Shown: positions 35,240-45,719 of the stretch, piece after piece | How positions within the stretch are numbered: the stretch's first letter is position 1 | How the letters are laid out: each line of letters opens with the position of its first letter | NCBI RefSeq assembly: GCF_026914185.1 | Contig: NC_070558.1 | Location: 3,038,001 to 3,102,000 of the forward strand | DNA: 64,000 nucleotides | Origin: Puccinia triticina | Lineage: Eukaryota > Basidiomycota > Pucciniomycetes > Pucciniales > Pucciniaceae | Reading direction: 5' to 3' | The notes under the pieces: generated by a model | The model's input: only the letters and a program-made list of their open reading frames with translations | Database searches by the model: none | Told to the model about the DNA's origin: nothing | Position numbers and translations under genes: made by a program

Positions 35240-36658
35240 ATGAGGTCCCATTCCCTGCGTTTCTTGTGTTGGGTATTCATCCTGTGTGCCAAAGATGTTT
35301 TTGCTCGACCAAATGACACCGAAGCGGAGAAGAACGTCTCTCTACTATTCGATTTAAACGAGTTACCACACGAATCGGATGAACTTTCAATCGCGCCTCT
35401 CTGCGCCTTGCCATCAACCGAATCCTTTCACAGCTCCAACGCAGATTGCCTTCCGGCGGCCAAACAAGAGGAACCATTTTCCGCGGTTTCGCCGTCGGAT
35501 CTATTCGCCATCGGTCATTCATCCCTTTCCGGTAAGCGTGAACTTGATGGGCTGGATTTGGAGGTTACAGATCAGAAGTCCTTCCTTGAGTGGGACAAAA
35601 AACATAACGCTTTTCCAAATCAACAACTAGAAGGGATGTCCAAGAAGAGAAAAACAAGTACATGGAAATTGAATGATACTCAAATTCCATCGGGAATTTC
35701 AATCAATTGCAAACTGCCAGTGCAAAGCTTGAACGATTCCCCTCGTCTTAAAAAATCCAGTAGTTTTTCTGGGGTAGTAAACCAGGGAACATGCGTCTTG
35801 ACAGAGGATCTGGAGAGGAAAATTGAGAATAAGAACCAGGGAACCTTCAAAGAATCTAAAACCGAGAACTCTTTCCATGAAATGTTAAAGAGCATGAAGA
35901 ATGATGCGCTCCACTACGGAAAAAATAGGATGAAACTTAAAGCCAAGCTGAAATGTCCTGCCTCAATTTCAAAGAAAGATTTGTTGCGTAAACTGCATCT
36001 AGCTCTTCACAAAAAATTTGTATATGCTACAGACTCAATCAGCTTGAATGACAGAAAGTGTGAAACCCATAACATTATATTGAAAATTGCAGATGAAAAA
36101 AATATCCTTGTTGACTTCATGACCCCATTTACGGAAACTCTGAAGGAATTGGGGTTTGAAACCAATCCGTATGAGTATAAACCCCTGGTGGTGATTTCAT
36201 ACATCAAGAATCTTACAAGAAGTGTAATAGTTACAACTTTACTTTATGCTTCATTGTTTCAAGAAGAAGAGAGGCAGACAACGGAAGAATTGGTTTACAG
36301 TGTGCTAGATTTCATACAAGTTTTTTTCAAGAATATACAAAATAGAGATGAGCCAATGAATGAAAGCCAAAATTTTGTCTGGTTGCACAATTTATTAAAA
36401 TCCAAAAAAAGTTCTGTTTTGACTGATCATCGATTGAGCAGACCAACCAGAGTAATGAGCATGGCCTGGAGTATTGTCAATTTATTAATAAGAGAAAAAG
36501 GAAGAAGTTTAATTCCCAATCTACCAGAGGAAATGGCAACTTTGTCAAGGTCAATTCAAGAGATTATCTATAAGATGCTATATTCATCAAATCACCAAGA
36601 TATATCCCAGAGTGTTAGGAGAAAACTTGAAATCAGAAATTCCAAACAATCAGAATAA
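35240..36658 (+). CDS. Secreted protein with DLNxxP EAR motif and nuclear signal, effector candidate
   Basis: A single exon of 472 residues from the ATG at 35240 (the frame opens earlier, at 35156). Residues 1-22 form a signal peptide (MRSHSLRFLCWVFILCAKDV, likely cut after VFA). Residues 38-43 read DLNELP, an exact DLNxxP EAR motif of the kind that binds TOPLESS corepressors in plants. A KKRK cluster at 135-138 is a possible nuclear signal, and a KR pair lies near residue 100. The C-terminal half (about 210-470) is alpha-helical, Lys/Leu-rich and of unknown fold; it is more AT-rich than the N-terminal half. The gene lies directly beside the end of a Harbinger-type element. Secretion is well supported; a role in silencing host genes is inference. 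Confidence 0.7.
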   Translation: MRSHSLRFLCWVFILCAKDVFARPNDTEAEKNVSLLFDLNELPHESDELSIAPLCALPSTESFHSSNADCLPAAKQEEPFSAVSPSDLFAIGHSSLSGKRELDGLDLEVTDQKSFLEWDKKHNAFPNQQLEGMSKKRKTSTWKLNDTQIPSGISINCKLPVQSLNDSPRLKKSSSFSGVVNQGTCVLTEDLERKIENKNQGTFKESKTENSFHEMLKSMKNDALHYGKNRMKLKAKLKCPASISKKDLLRKLHLALHKKFVYATDSISLNDRKCETHNIILKIADEKNILVDFMTPFTETLKELGFETNPYEYKPLVVISYIKNLTRSVIVTTLLYASLFQEEERQTTEELVYSVLDFIQVFFKNIQNRDEPMNESQNFVWLHNLLKSKKSSVLTDHRLSRPTRVMSMAWSIVNLLIREKGRSLIPNLPEEMATLSRSIQEIIYKMLYSSNHQDISQSVRRKLEIRNSKQSE

Positions 36659-38689
36659 ATTTCTAGCTCCACAGGATTATTAATTCATATTTCAATATTT
36701 TCCCAAGAGTTCTGTAGTGCATATGTCTCCTGGTTTCTGACATTTCTTGGTGCTAATTGTTCTTATTTTTCAGACTGAGTTTTAGACCTCCCCTTAGTTC
36801 CTAGTTCTTTTTTTTGATTGATTTAAATCAAGGAATTACTTGGATTTTGAAAGGGGTCAAGATAGGGATAGCTCTGGTTACCTGGCTGAAAAACGCTTTG
36901 ATTGTGGAAACCTGCACCCGCATCCACACCTGGGGAGGCTGATACCATGGTAACAGTGGCAGGTAACCCTGAAAATGGCCATGATCTCTTCATTTTCAGG
37001 AATGGTCTCTCCATCCTCTTTTTTTGTACTGTTGGGCTTTGTAGATTTTATGAAGTAATGTGCAGGGGCCAACCAGCCATGTGGTATTACTAAGGGGGTG
37101 GTTGCATTGACTGCATATTATTGTTGATTTGATTGAGCGACTGGTAGGCTGTCAGGGCTGTGGGAACTAAGTACTAGGTTGGTCAAGGGTGCTGTGGTTA
37201 GCCATGGCAGTGGAAATGAGTGACTGATTGAGAATTTGAGTGTATATATAACATACCAGTATCAAGGGCGGCTGCTACCTTGCCAAAAAGGTGTGAGTGT
37301 ATGTGGAAGATGGGCTAGCCGCTAAAGCAGATGTGGGGTTGTTCAGTATGTAAAGAATCTTGTGTTTGCAAGTGGGAGGGTGCTCTATTTTTTTTTGGTG
37401 AATCTGTGGCTTTAATAAGCTTAAAATAAATCAACTTTGAACATCATAATTGTGTGGACTGATATACAATACAATCAATGTGGAGAAGACTGGCTAGTGG
37501 CTTTATGCTACCACTGGGTTTTGTGTCTTTTTTCTGTTCTAATTTCTTTTTCTCTGCAAAAATAGTTTTAACTGTCAGTTTTTATGTTTTGGGATGTTAC
37601 TCAATCAGCAATTTCTTGGGGGTGACCGGGTCAGATGTTGAGAAATTTTATTGTGGGTTGATATTGAATTGAACTGCATTTGGTTTTAATGGCAGAAAAT
37701 GTGTTGAGGCAAGGCTTATCAAGGCTTATCAGGTGTGGGGATGCAACAAGATTGAGTTTCAAAGTGAGTCACTGCAGAAATTAACACTTCAACGTTGGAC
37801 AAGGTTGTCTGAGCAGTTGTTGGACAGAATTTTTCCAATGAGTTCTGCAGTTTGCTCAGTGCTGGCTGCAGAAGAGAACTCAGGAAACCCCCTATAAATG
37901 ACCATAATGTAAAATCCAGAATTTTGCCAAAATTCATGCATTTTTTGACCTCATCCATGCATGTTTTGTGCAGATAAATCCTATTTACTGCCATCTCCGT
38001 CCCAGGAAAAAGTTCATAATTCAAAGTGCATACCTTATTTTTGTGCATGCAATTTTGGGTTTTCAACAAAAAAAATCATCCATTTTGGTTAGCTTTCCTG
38101 GGTCCTTGCAGAACTTTGCAGAAGTCGTTGGACAAGCTTGGTCCAACACCTGCATGGACAAATTTGTCCAAGCAGATAGTTCATGCAGTGAGTTATTTCC
38201 CTGTCAGTGGACAGATTCTCATCCTGATCTGGGTCCCAGAAGTGATCTAGAACCCAAAAAGCTAGATTTCCCTGGGAACATCGATGCATTTTTGGGTCTA
38301 AACTTGCATCTGCGGGGTCCCAGATTGCGCGGGATGTCTGCAGGAAGAGTTTTGCTAAAATTGCATCTGTGTCTATCTGTGTATGGACTTTGCCGAATGT
38401 CGTTGTAAATACATAATTCCTTTTCTGACCCCCGGGGTCTCGAGACCATCCCCCGTTGTTTGATCGACTCGGGCTGTGACAACTGACACGTCAAGAACAA
38501 AGTCTCATTTTGACCAGAACTATTCGCAAACTGGAAAACGTAAGCCACCTCCAAACAAGATAAGAGACACAAGCTGACCCAATCGATTTCGTTCAAAGCT
38601 TCCAAGACACACCTGCAGGTCCGAACTCCATCATCCTTGCCGGCTAAACGGCTACCAAACGATTCTCACTAGCAAGAACTCCGCATGAA
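36659..38689. other. 2-kb intergenic region
   Basis: AT- and GT-rich sequence without a supportable gene. The 64-residue hydrophobic frame at 37478 and the 146-residue frame at 37968 have no recognisable features. GGACAA/TTGTCC-type short repeats occur around 37790-38190. Confidence 0.4.
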
Positions 38690-39373
38690 ATGATTGCCAC
38701 AACGGTTTACAACTTTCTGGAGCCCTATCTCCCCGCTCAGTTCGTCTATGTGATATCGATGGTCGTCTTCGCTTTTGAGAAATTGTTCATGCCCAAGTTC
38801 TACGAGGTATATTCGCACGCTAGTCTCGATCCAAAGACGTTGGTCCCCTTCGTGATTTCGGCGATTGCGCTATACTTATCGATAGTATCGATCTACCATG
38901 CTTTCAAAACGGCTTTCCGGATGATCTGGTTCCTTATCAAGTGGAGTGTCGTGATCGTCATTCTCTGGTTCATCTTGGGCTTTTTGAACGAGGCGAAAGG
39001 GCATTCTAATGGTGGCAATGGTGTCAGAAATCCCTTTCAGAGCTATCAAGACTCCGTCATCTCGTGGTGGAATGGTGCAGCTTGGAACCTAGTCAATATG
39101 GACCCGCAGAGCTTTCTGGGCCCTCTCCAAATGATGCTCGGCCCAAGCGCACTATCTCTCTTCGAACCTATGTTGAACCACTTCCAATCTCATAACCCAG
39201 GAACCAACCCCTTTCGTACTGGAAGCAAGCATTCGACCTCTTCTTATTCTTCATTCAAGCCGTCAAAGCAACACAGCAACCCCCAAAACTCACGAACACG
39301 GCAGTCAAACGAAAACACCGAAAAACCCAATGTACGCGATTTCTTCCAGAAATTTTGGACTCAAACGCCTTAA
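38690..39373 (+). CDS. Apq12-like nuclear envelope/ER membrane protein
   Basis: A single exon of 227 residues. Three hydrophobic segments (about 17-30, 50-68 and 80-102) include FLIKWSVVIVILWFILGFLN, which resembles the Apq12 family that keeps nuclear membrane lipids fluid and helps nuclear pore assembly. The first segment contains FVYVISMVVFAFEKLFMPK. The C-terminal 110 residues are soluble, Ser/Asn/Pro-rich, ending RDFFQKFWTQTP. The family call rests on topology and general similarity; it could be another small nuclear envelope protein. Confidence 0.6.
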   Translation: MIATTVYNFLEPYLPAQFVYVISMVVFAFEKLFMPKFYEVYSHASLDPKTLVPFVISAIALYLSIVSIYHAFKTAFRMIWFLIKWSVVIVILWFILGFLNEAKGHSNGGNGVRNPFQSYQDSVISWWNGAAWNLVNMDPQSFLGPLQMMLGPSALSLFEPMLNHFQSHNPGTNPFRTGSKHSTSSYSSFKPSKQHSNPQNSRTRQSNENTEKPNVRDFFQKFWTQTP

Positions 39374-39987
39374 ACCCCCATACGATACATCTTACGCAAG
39401 GCTCGAAGCCGGAATGAAGGTTCAAAATTGCAGACTGGCCAATCTAGCCGGACCTCAAATCGATGACCATCTCATCCTTTCTTCGAGGAAAGGATTCGTA
39501 AAATTGATCATACCATCGGTGATTCTAAACTAGACTGGCTTCATCTTGTGGTCGTTGTGATTTAGATTAATTCTCTTGATTCTGATGTATGTATCTATGG
39601 CTTTACTTCACTCTGTTCTTATTGTTATAATTGTGAGAGCTTCTTTCTGCGTCATACCCGAATCTTAATCGGTGCATTTTTGTTTTCTTATTTTGATTGC
39701 CTGAAGTCCGCACCAGAAGACATCTTTTTTGTTTCATTGATCTTATTCGCGCTTATTTGTTGCTAGCGCTTTCATATCTTCTTTGATACACTTGGAAGTT
39801 TGAGCCTATGGAAAAATTCCCAAAATGACAAATATTTCGATTCTGTTCTCCCCACACAGGCTCCCAGCCATCAACTGGGTCAATAAGGAGTCAAGCTTCA
39901 GAATAGCAAATATACAATCCAAGTGAGTCAAAATGGTACCACTGGATACACAGGTCGTCACCAACTCATCATAGTTGAGAAAGTAAT
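39374..39987. other. 3' flank of the Apq12-like gene
   Basis: T-rich sequence with no gene. Polyadenylation of the upstream gene probably occurs here. Confidence 0.4.
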
Positions 39988-40148
39988 TATGGTATTCAAA
40001 ATTGCATATGTCACTATTTACATAAAATCATAAAACCAATTTTGGCTGGGAGATGTCAGCGTGCATAAAACTTAAAGTGACATCTCCCAGCCAAAATTGC
40101 AGTTTATAATTTTATGTAAAAAAATCTTATGCAATTTTGAATACCATA
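39988..40148 (+). mobile_element. 161-base MITE, copy 1
   Basis: Ends are TATGGTATTCAAAATTGCAT and its complement. An internal palindrome is built on TTTTGGCTGGGAGATGTCA and its complement. A near-identical copy lies 69 bases downstream in the opposite orientation. Confidence 0.88.
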
Positions 40149-40216
40149 AATACAATCTGAATTTGCATTTGGGCTGTGTGGGCGGCAAAGGAGACCAAGT
40201 CATGAAGAAGAACATA

Positions 40217-40377
40217 TATGGTATTCAAAATTGCATTAGATTTTTTTACATAAAATCATAAACTGCAATTTTGGCTGGGAGATGTCACTTTAAGTTTTAT
40301 GCACGCTGACATCTCCCAGCCAAAATTGGTTTTATGATTTTATATAAATAGTGACATATGCAATTTTGAATACCATA
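40217..40377 (-). mobile_element. 161-base MITE, copy 2 (inverted)
   Basis: Same length as the copy at 39988-40148 and almost its exact reverse complement. The pair forms a long inverted repeat with a 68-base spacer. Confidence 0.88.
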
Positions 40378-40581
40378 ATAGTCAAGATGATAGGCCATTG
40401 GCTTGTGATTTTTTCTTGAAAGCAAGGTCTATATAAAAACAACTGCTCACATAGTCAAAAGATGAGGAGACCTCTAAGAAAAAATATCTACTTTGGGCTA
40501 TTTGCAACATGGATTGGATTACTCCGCCCTCAAGCAAATGTGGGGCTTGAATTCACTTTACAATACCCGGGCTCTTCCAGC

Positions 40582-41073
40582 AACAGTGGGTCAGCTACGC
40601 TAACATAGCTGTTAGCGTAGCGCAGCGCAGCGCAAATGCGCTATTTTTTAGCGTAGCGTTAGCGCAATTGCGCGCATCTGCGCTAACGCTACGCGCAAAG
40701 GATGCAAAGCTATTTTGGCTTTTAGCGTAGCGTTAGCGCAGATGCGCGCAATTGCGCAGATGCGCACAATTGCGCTAACACTAAGCACGCAAGGCGCAAA
40801 AGAGCGCGCGCTATGCTGCGCTAAAGCGTTTTTTGCGGCAAAAAAGTGCCTTTTTTCCGCTAAAAGCGCGTTAGCGCAACATAGCGTAGCGTAGCGGCTG
40901 TAGCGCAGCGCTAATACTGAACAAAAATTGGTATGCTGTTAGCGCCGCTGAAAATTAGCGAAGTAGCGGCGCTAACAGCGCGCTAGCGCTATTCAAAAAA
41001 GGTTGGCGCTTTTTGCCGCTACGCTAAACTTTAGGGCTAAAGTAGTGTAGTTTAGCGTAGCGGCCCACTGCTG
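40582..41073. mobile_element. GC-rich hAT-type MITE (TAGCGTAGCG family)
   Basis: Flanked by the 8-base direct repeat CTTCCAGC (40574-40581, 41074-41081). Ends are related to CAGCAGTGGG and the interior is dominated by GCTACGCTAACGC and its complement, giving multiple hairpins. It has no coding capacity. A second copy lies in the copia element at 48802-49255. Confidence 0.88.
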
Positions 41074-41447
41074 CTTCCAGCACCATCAATGTGTGTTGCA
41101 ACTCTCCGGCACTGTTGTCGGTATTAGTAATAAACCTTTTGCCAAGGTTCTTGTATTGTAACAAGCACCTTAGGGCATCCGCATCGGTCGCGGGTTAAGG
41201 GAGGATTAGCGTAACTAATCCTCCTCGGCAACCGCACCGGGCCCGATTTAATCGGGCTAAGTTGCTCCCAGGAGTCCAATTTGGACTAGCGAGGAGTAGA
41301 TTTCCTCCTTGCTAATCCTGGGAGTAATAGCAAGATGAATATTCAAAACAGCCTGGATTAAGCTGGATTAAGCTAGGAGTGCCGAGTACGCACCCCACCT
41401 CAACAAGTCTTTGTGTATACGCCAGCCCAGCCCAAGCTTCGAACAGC

Positions 41448-42682
41448 ATGCCAGCAGCCAATTCTGCACCAGCTCCAGCCCCTACCTCCGAGTCTCCCCC
41501 TGCCTCAACCAATCCAACAAAACGCCGAGGACCCAACTTTACCCCAGAGGAAGACGAACAGCTTGCGAAAAGCTGGGTTCATATTTCCGAGGACGCAATC
41601 AAATCAAATAACCAAAAGATCGACAAGTTCTGGGAGCGTGTTTTCAACAATTTCACCAAGTTCAGTCCAGGACCCGTTCGCGATGCTGCAGCTTTACAAA
41701 CAAGGTGAATTACTGTTCATATTGTGATTCTATTTTTTATGGCACTTATTTGTGCGTTTAATGATTTGTTTGTTTGATTTCTGATGCAAACAGGTGGAAG
41801 AATTTGCAGCAAGCTTGCCTGAAGTTCTCAGCGCTGTACGATCGAATTGAAAAACACCCACCGTCTGGCTCTTCCCCTGAGGATTGGATGACGATGGCTC
41901 GCGAGCAATACTATGCTCATGTTAAAAAGCATTTTCTTAATGAGCGACCCTGGCAACTCCTGAGGCACGTGGCCAAGTTCAAGATGTTGGGCGGCAAAGC
42001 GAAGACAGGTCGAGTTGCGGAGGCAAATCAAGATGGTTGCGCAAGAGAGGGAGCCACTGTTGATGTCACCACCAAGTCTCAACGCTCTCAAGACGCCACC
42101 CATAATTCTTGTCCTGATCCCGATACTGATAACAATTCAAGTGCAAGCCCTGTGAAATCGAAGGAGTGGAAGCGCCCCATTAATGGAATTAAGACTGCGA
42201 AGCGTCTCAAGGCAGAGGAGCTGTACAAGCGTAAAAAGATGAAGATGCTCGAATTGGCTCACGATGACGCGGTCAAACGGCTGGCTGAAGCCAAACGCGG
42301 GAACAATATTCAATCCGAGCTCGTCGAGATTGACCGCCGCAAAACCAACTTGAATTGCATGCTTCAAAATATTGAAGACTGCCCAGATGAGGTATCGCGC
42401 AAGTACCTCATCTCCGAGAAAAAAATGATAATGGAGGAGAGGCGACGGGCCATAGCTGCATCAACAACTCAACAAGCAGGACCAAGAGGTCCTGGATCCT
42501 CGGTAACACGTTCAAGGCCTCAGTTGCAAGATTCCAGCGAGTATCAACAACGCTTTGATGAGAATGAGGACACTAGCGAAGACGAATCATCGGACAACTG
42601 CTCGGACAGAGACACTCTCCCAACTCAGACTCAAAACTTTGGCCCCAATGATCTTCTCCCACTTGACCCACTTCTCTCGTAA
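41448..42682 (+). CDS. Harbinger accessory Myb/SANT-like DNA-binding protein
   Basis: In PIF/Harbinger elements this second protein binds the transposon ends and brings the transposase to the nucleus. The exons are 41448-41704 and 41794-42682, giving 381 residues. The ATG at 41448 is the first in frame. Residues about 25-115 form a trihelix Myb/SANT-like domain: RRGPNFTPEEDEQLAKSW, HISEDAIKSNNQKIDKFWER and RWKNLQQACLKFSALYDRIE. A basic middle with KEWKRPINGIKTAKRLKAEE and a coiled-coil stretch (KKMKMLELAHDDAVKRLAEA) resemble the NAM-associated C-terminal domain. The tail is acidic. Confidence 0.85.
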
Positions 42683-42846
42683 TTTAGGTTGTACTCAACA
42701 GGGTTTTTTTGTATAGTTTTTCCCTGTCTTCAATCAGTCTTTTATAGGATCTTCATTATTTATTGCAATCAAGAATCCACAATTATAATTCTTAAAATAA
42801 CCACAAGAGAAGAGATTACGAGTGACATAAAGTGAGAAAAATAAAA

Positions 42847-44247
42847 TTAAGAAGCAAGGAGTTCATCCCAATCGATGAACCCCTCCTTGCGAGATGAGTT
42901 CCACAAGTTTTTGATGAGATCATTTGTCAGGTTGTGATGGAGCAACTCGGACCTCATTTCGATACCTCGCATTCGCTGCTCTAGAACTGTGAACGGTACC
43001 TGGCGCGGAGGAATGAATTTAGTCGATGCCGGGAGTGGTGGGTAGGATTGCGGAACTGCTCGGGTCTCCACAATCATGTTGTGGAGAATTATACATGTAG
43101 TCATGATAGCATTTAAATCACCTGGGTACCAACTCATCGCTGGTACCCTTAGGATTTTGAATTGGCCCTGAAGGGCTGCAAAAGTCCGTTCGATATCTTT
43201 TCGGACTGACTCTTGCCGCTTCGTAAAGAGTTTCGTTGCTCGATCTTGTGCAACTAGAGATTTGGATTGTATCAAATTCGACCATGGGTAGTAAATACCA
43301 TCAACAAGATAGTAAGGCCGCTTGTAAACATTGCCTTCAACCTCAAACTCGACACCCCAAGACGTCCCCGCAAGTTCCGCATCAAACAGAGGCGATCGAT
43401 CCAAAACATTCTTATCGTTCAGAGCTCCGCACGTCCCAAAAAAGGAGTGCCAGATCCAGGTGTCCTTTGTGGCGACTGCTTCTAGTACAACGGTCGGGGT
43501 CTGCTCTTTGCCTTGGAACTGTCCAGTGAGTGCTGTCGGGAAGTTCTTCCATTCCCAATGCATGCAGTCTAGGCTGCCAATGCATCCCGGAAAGCCCCTG
43601 GCTGCATTTTCTGCGAGAATTTTTTTGAGGTCTTCTTTGTTTGGGGCGCGTAGGTAGGTTGGTCCATATGTTTCTTGAATGGCAGCACAAAACTGTTCCA
43701 TGTTTTGTCGAGCTGTGGTCTCTCCGAGTCGACAGTACTCATTGGTTGCATCGAGGGGAATTGCATACGCCAACTGTCGAATAACGGCGGTGAGCTTTTG
43801 ATGCGGGCTCAAGCCCAATTTACCAGTACAATCCTACAGAGAAGGAAAAGATCATTAATCAGATATGCTGCCGTGGATCTTTGAAGAAATAAAAACCAGT
43901 CTCACCGGGCGTTGAACAAAGTAACGGTATTGAGCCGTGAGATCGTTCAGAATACGCAAAAATAACCCCTTCTCCATGCGATAACGCCAAGCAAAATTGT
44001 CCGAGTCATAACGCGAGCCCTCCTTGAAATAGTCGTTCATAAGCTCTTCATGGTGTTTCAGGTGGCACCGGTCCTTGTTGGGCGCTCGAATTAACTTGAT
44101 TGATGGTCGTGTTTCATCCTCAGAGCTGCTAGAATCAAGGTAACTGTTGTCAACTTCTTTCAGGAGTTCTTGGTTCGTTCGGTGGATGTATGACAGGTGT
44201 CGTCGAGTGTTGAAGTCCTCGTCGTTGAACAGGAATCTTGGTGCCAT
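42847..44247 (-). CDS. PIF/Harbinger DDE transposase (DDE_Tnp_4 type)
   Basis: The exons are 44247-43906 and 43833-42847, giving 442 residues with the ATG at 44247. The acidic N-terminus leads into an HTH-like region (KLTAVIRQLAYAIPLDATNE). The catalytic core shows IGSLDCMHWEWKNFP (first Asp), LNDKNVLDRSPLFD (second Asp) and RKDIERTFAALQGQFKIL (Glu), followed by TTCIILHNMIVE. The length and all catalytic positions are as expected and no break was seen, so the element may still move. Confidence 0.92.
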
Positions 44248-44581
44248 TGTTTGGTAGTAAAATTGAGCCGATGTGGATGACCAGGGTAGATGAAGTAGTA
44301 GCCAGTTTACTCTTGTGTTTATGCCGGACCAATGCGGTTGACAGGCTGGATTAGCGGTAATCCAGTATTAGGCTAATCTACTCCGACCCTATTTACTCCC
44401 GCACCGATGCGGATGCCCTAATGCGTTGTTGGCTCAAAAGCAAGTCATCATAATTTGTTCTACCCCTGGTCGAAGAAGTACACTTGATAATTGCGTGAAA
44501 TTCAAAAACCAAGCCAGGGAAAAAGAAACAAGATCACTTCTCTGTAGAAAAACAACAACTCCGGCCTCCAACAAGGCCGTT

Positions 44582-44899
44582 GTTAGAGGCCAGGGTAACC
44601 AAGGTGGTAAACTTAGTGCATATCGAGTTTATTCATCTTATGCATGTAGTCAAACGATGTATCTACATGCTGCGGCTACGCCTGTACCTAGTCTAGCTCA
44701 GCCCGCGCGGTACCAAATCCCCTCTTTCCTCACCAACAGTGGATTCGACACCGAGCAAGGCTGACCCAACCGTGACGCATTTCTTATCGTCAGGTATGTG
44801 CAATCAAACTCAGAGTGGATTCAATACCGAGCAAGGCTGACCCTACCGTGACGCATTTCTTATCGTCAGATCTGCATTCACTTTCTCAAGTGTCTTATA
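44582..44899 (+). repeat. Copia 5' LTR with internal 55-base duplication
   Basis: Starts TGTTAGAGG and ends CTTATA rather than CA. It contains two copies of a 55-base unit starting GTGGATTC (44739-44793, 44815-44869) at a 76-base period; the 3' LTR has the same pair. Confidence 0.9.
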
Positions 44900-44912
44900 G
44901 GTTAAAAGCCGG
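44900..44912 (+). promoter_or_regulatory. Primer binding site, anticodon-arm type
   Basis: GGTTAAAAGCCGG directly follows the 5' LTR. It is complementary to the anticodon stem-loop of a tRNA-Lys(UUU) (loop CTTTTAA), suggesting a half-tRNA primer as in Drosophila copia. The tRNA assignment is from memory. Confidence 0.55.
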
Positions 44913-44962
44913 TTCTGCTGATCGAAGGTATTCGCGTCCATTGTTCGGGATACCATTGATTT

Positions 44963-45715
44963 ATGGTTGGTCGAGGGGGAAAACAAAAACTTCAAGAAAT
45001 AAAAGATCAAGCAATCAGAGAAACAGAAGAAAAACAAAGAATAGAAAAGAGAAAAGAAGAAGAAGAAAGAAGAGAAACAATCCGAAAATTTGAAGAACAA
45101 CAAAGAAAATCATACCAGAACCTCAAAACCCCCCACCAATCTACATCCCTCAATATACCGATGGCCGCGGCTCCCTCCGCAGAAGACTACTACCACCTCA
45201 AGTCAAAAATCGACCGTCTTGAGCGTATCATAGCAGCCAACCCTATCGCTCCGCACCAGATTCCGCATGCACAAGTCGACAGCGGAAATATGGTCATCAT
45301 CAGCTTCCACAAGAAGCCTCTAGAGTTGCACCACATGCACAACCCAAAGAAAACCAAGCTCGAAAAAGGCAAGGCTAACTTCAAAGCATGGGACCGCGAA
45401 ATCAACCGCACACTCAAATATGTCTTTGAATGCGCCGAGGATTTCACTCTTCATGAAGCCAACTTCAAGAGATCCGCAAAGGACCAAGCTGCGATTGCAT
45501 GTCTGTTACGATTGACGATCGAAACATCCCTGTTAGACATTGTCGATGGAACGAACTCCGACAATCCGTGGAAGATCTTCACCCTCCTGAAAGAGCAGTG
45601 CGATCGGTCAGACAGGCAATACAAGATCGCCATAATCGAACAGTTCGCCGAATTGATCAACAATCGAGCGCCGGATCGGACCTCACCCTGCGAAGTGGAG
45701 CAAGGTTTGGGCTGA
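44963..45715 (+). pseudogene. Copia gag, frameshifted
   Basis: A basic coiled-coil start (KQRIEKRKEEEERRE) precedes the Gag domain (NFKAWDREINRTLKYVFECA). The frame closes near 45715, while the continuing Gag sequence resumes in the next frame (WAEITQLKLTLEDVGG), so a one-base shift has broken it. Confidence 0.85.
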
Positions 45716-45719
45716 GATC

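Larger units (their letters stand above)
41173..44418. mobile_element. Autonomous-looking two-gene PIF/Harbinger transposon
   Basis: Ends are GGGCATCCGCATCGGT and ACCGATGCGGATGCCC, flanked by TTA on the left and TAA on the right. Inside are a Myb/SANT-type gene on the plus strand and a DDE transposase on the minus strand, arranged convergently, the usual pair for this superfamily. Both frames are open. Confidence 0.9.

Noticed and set aside
37968..38408. 146-residue plus-strand frame
   Set aside because: No domain, no signal, and equally long frames exist on the other strand.
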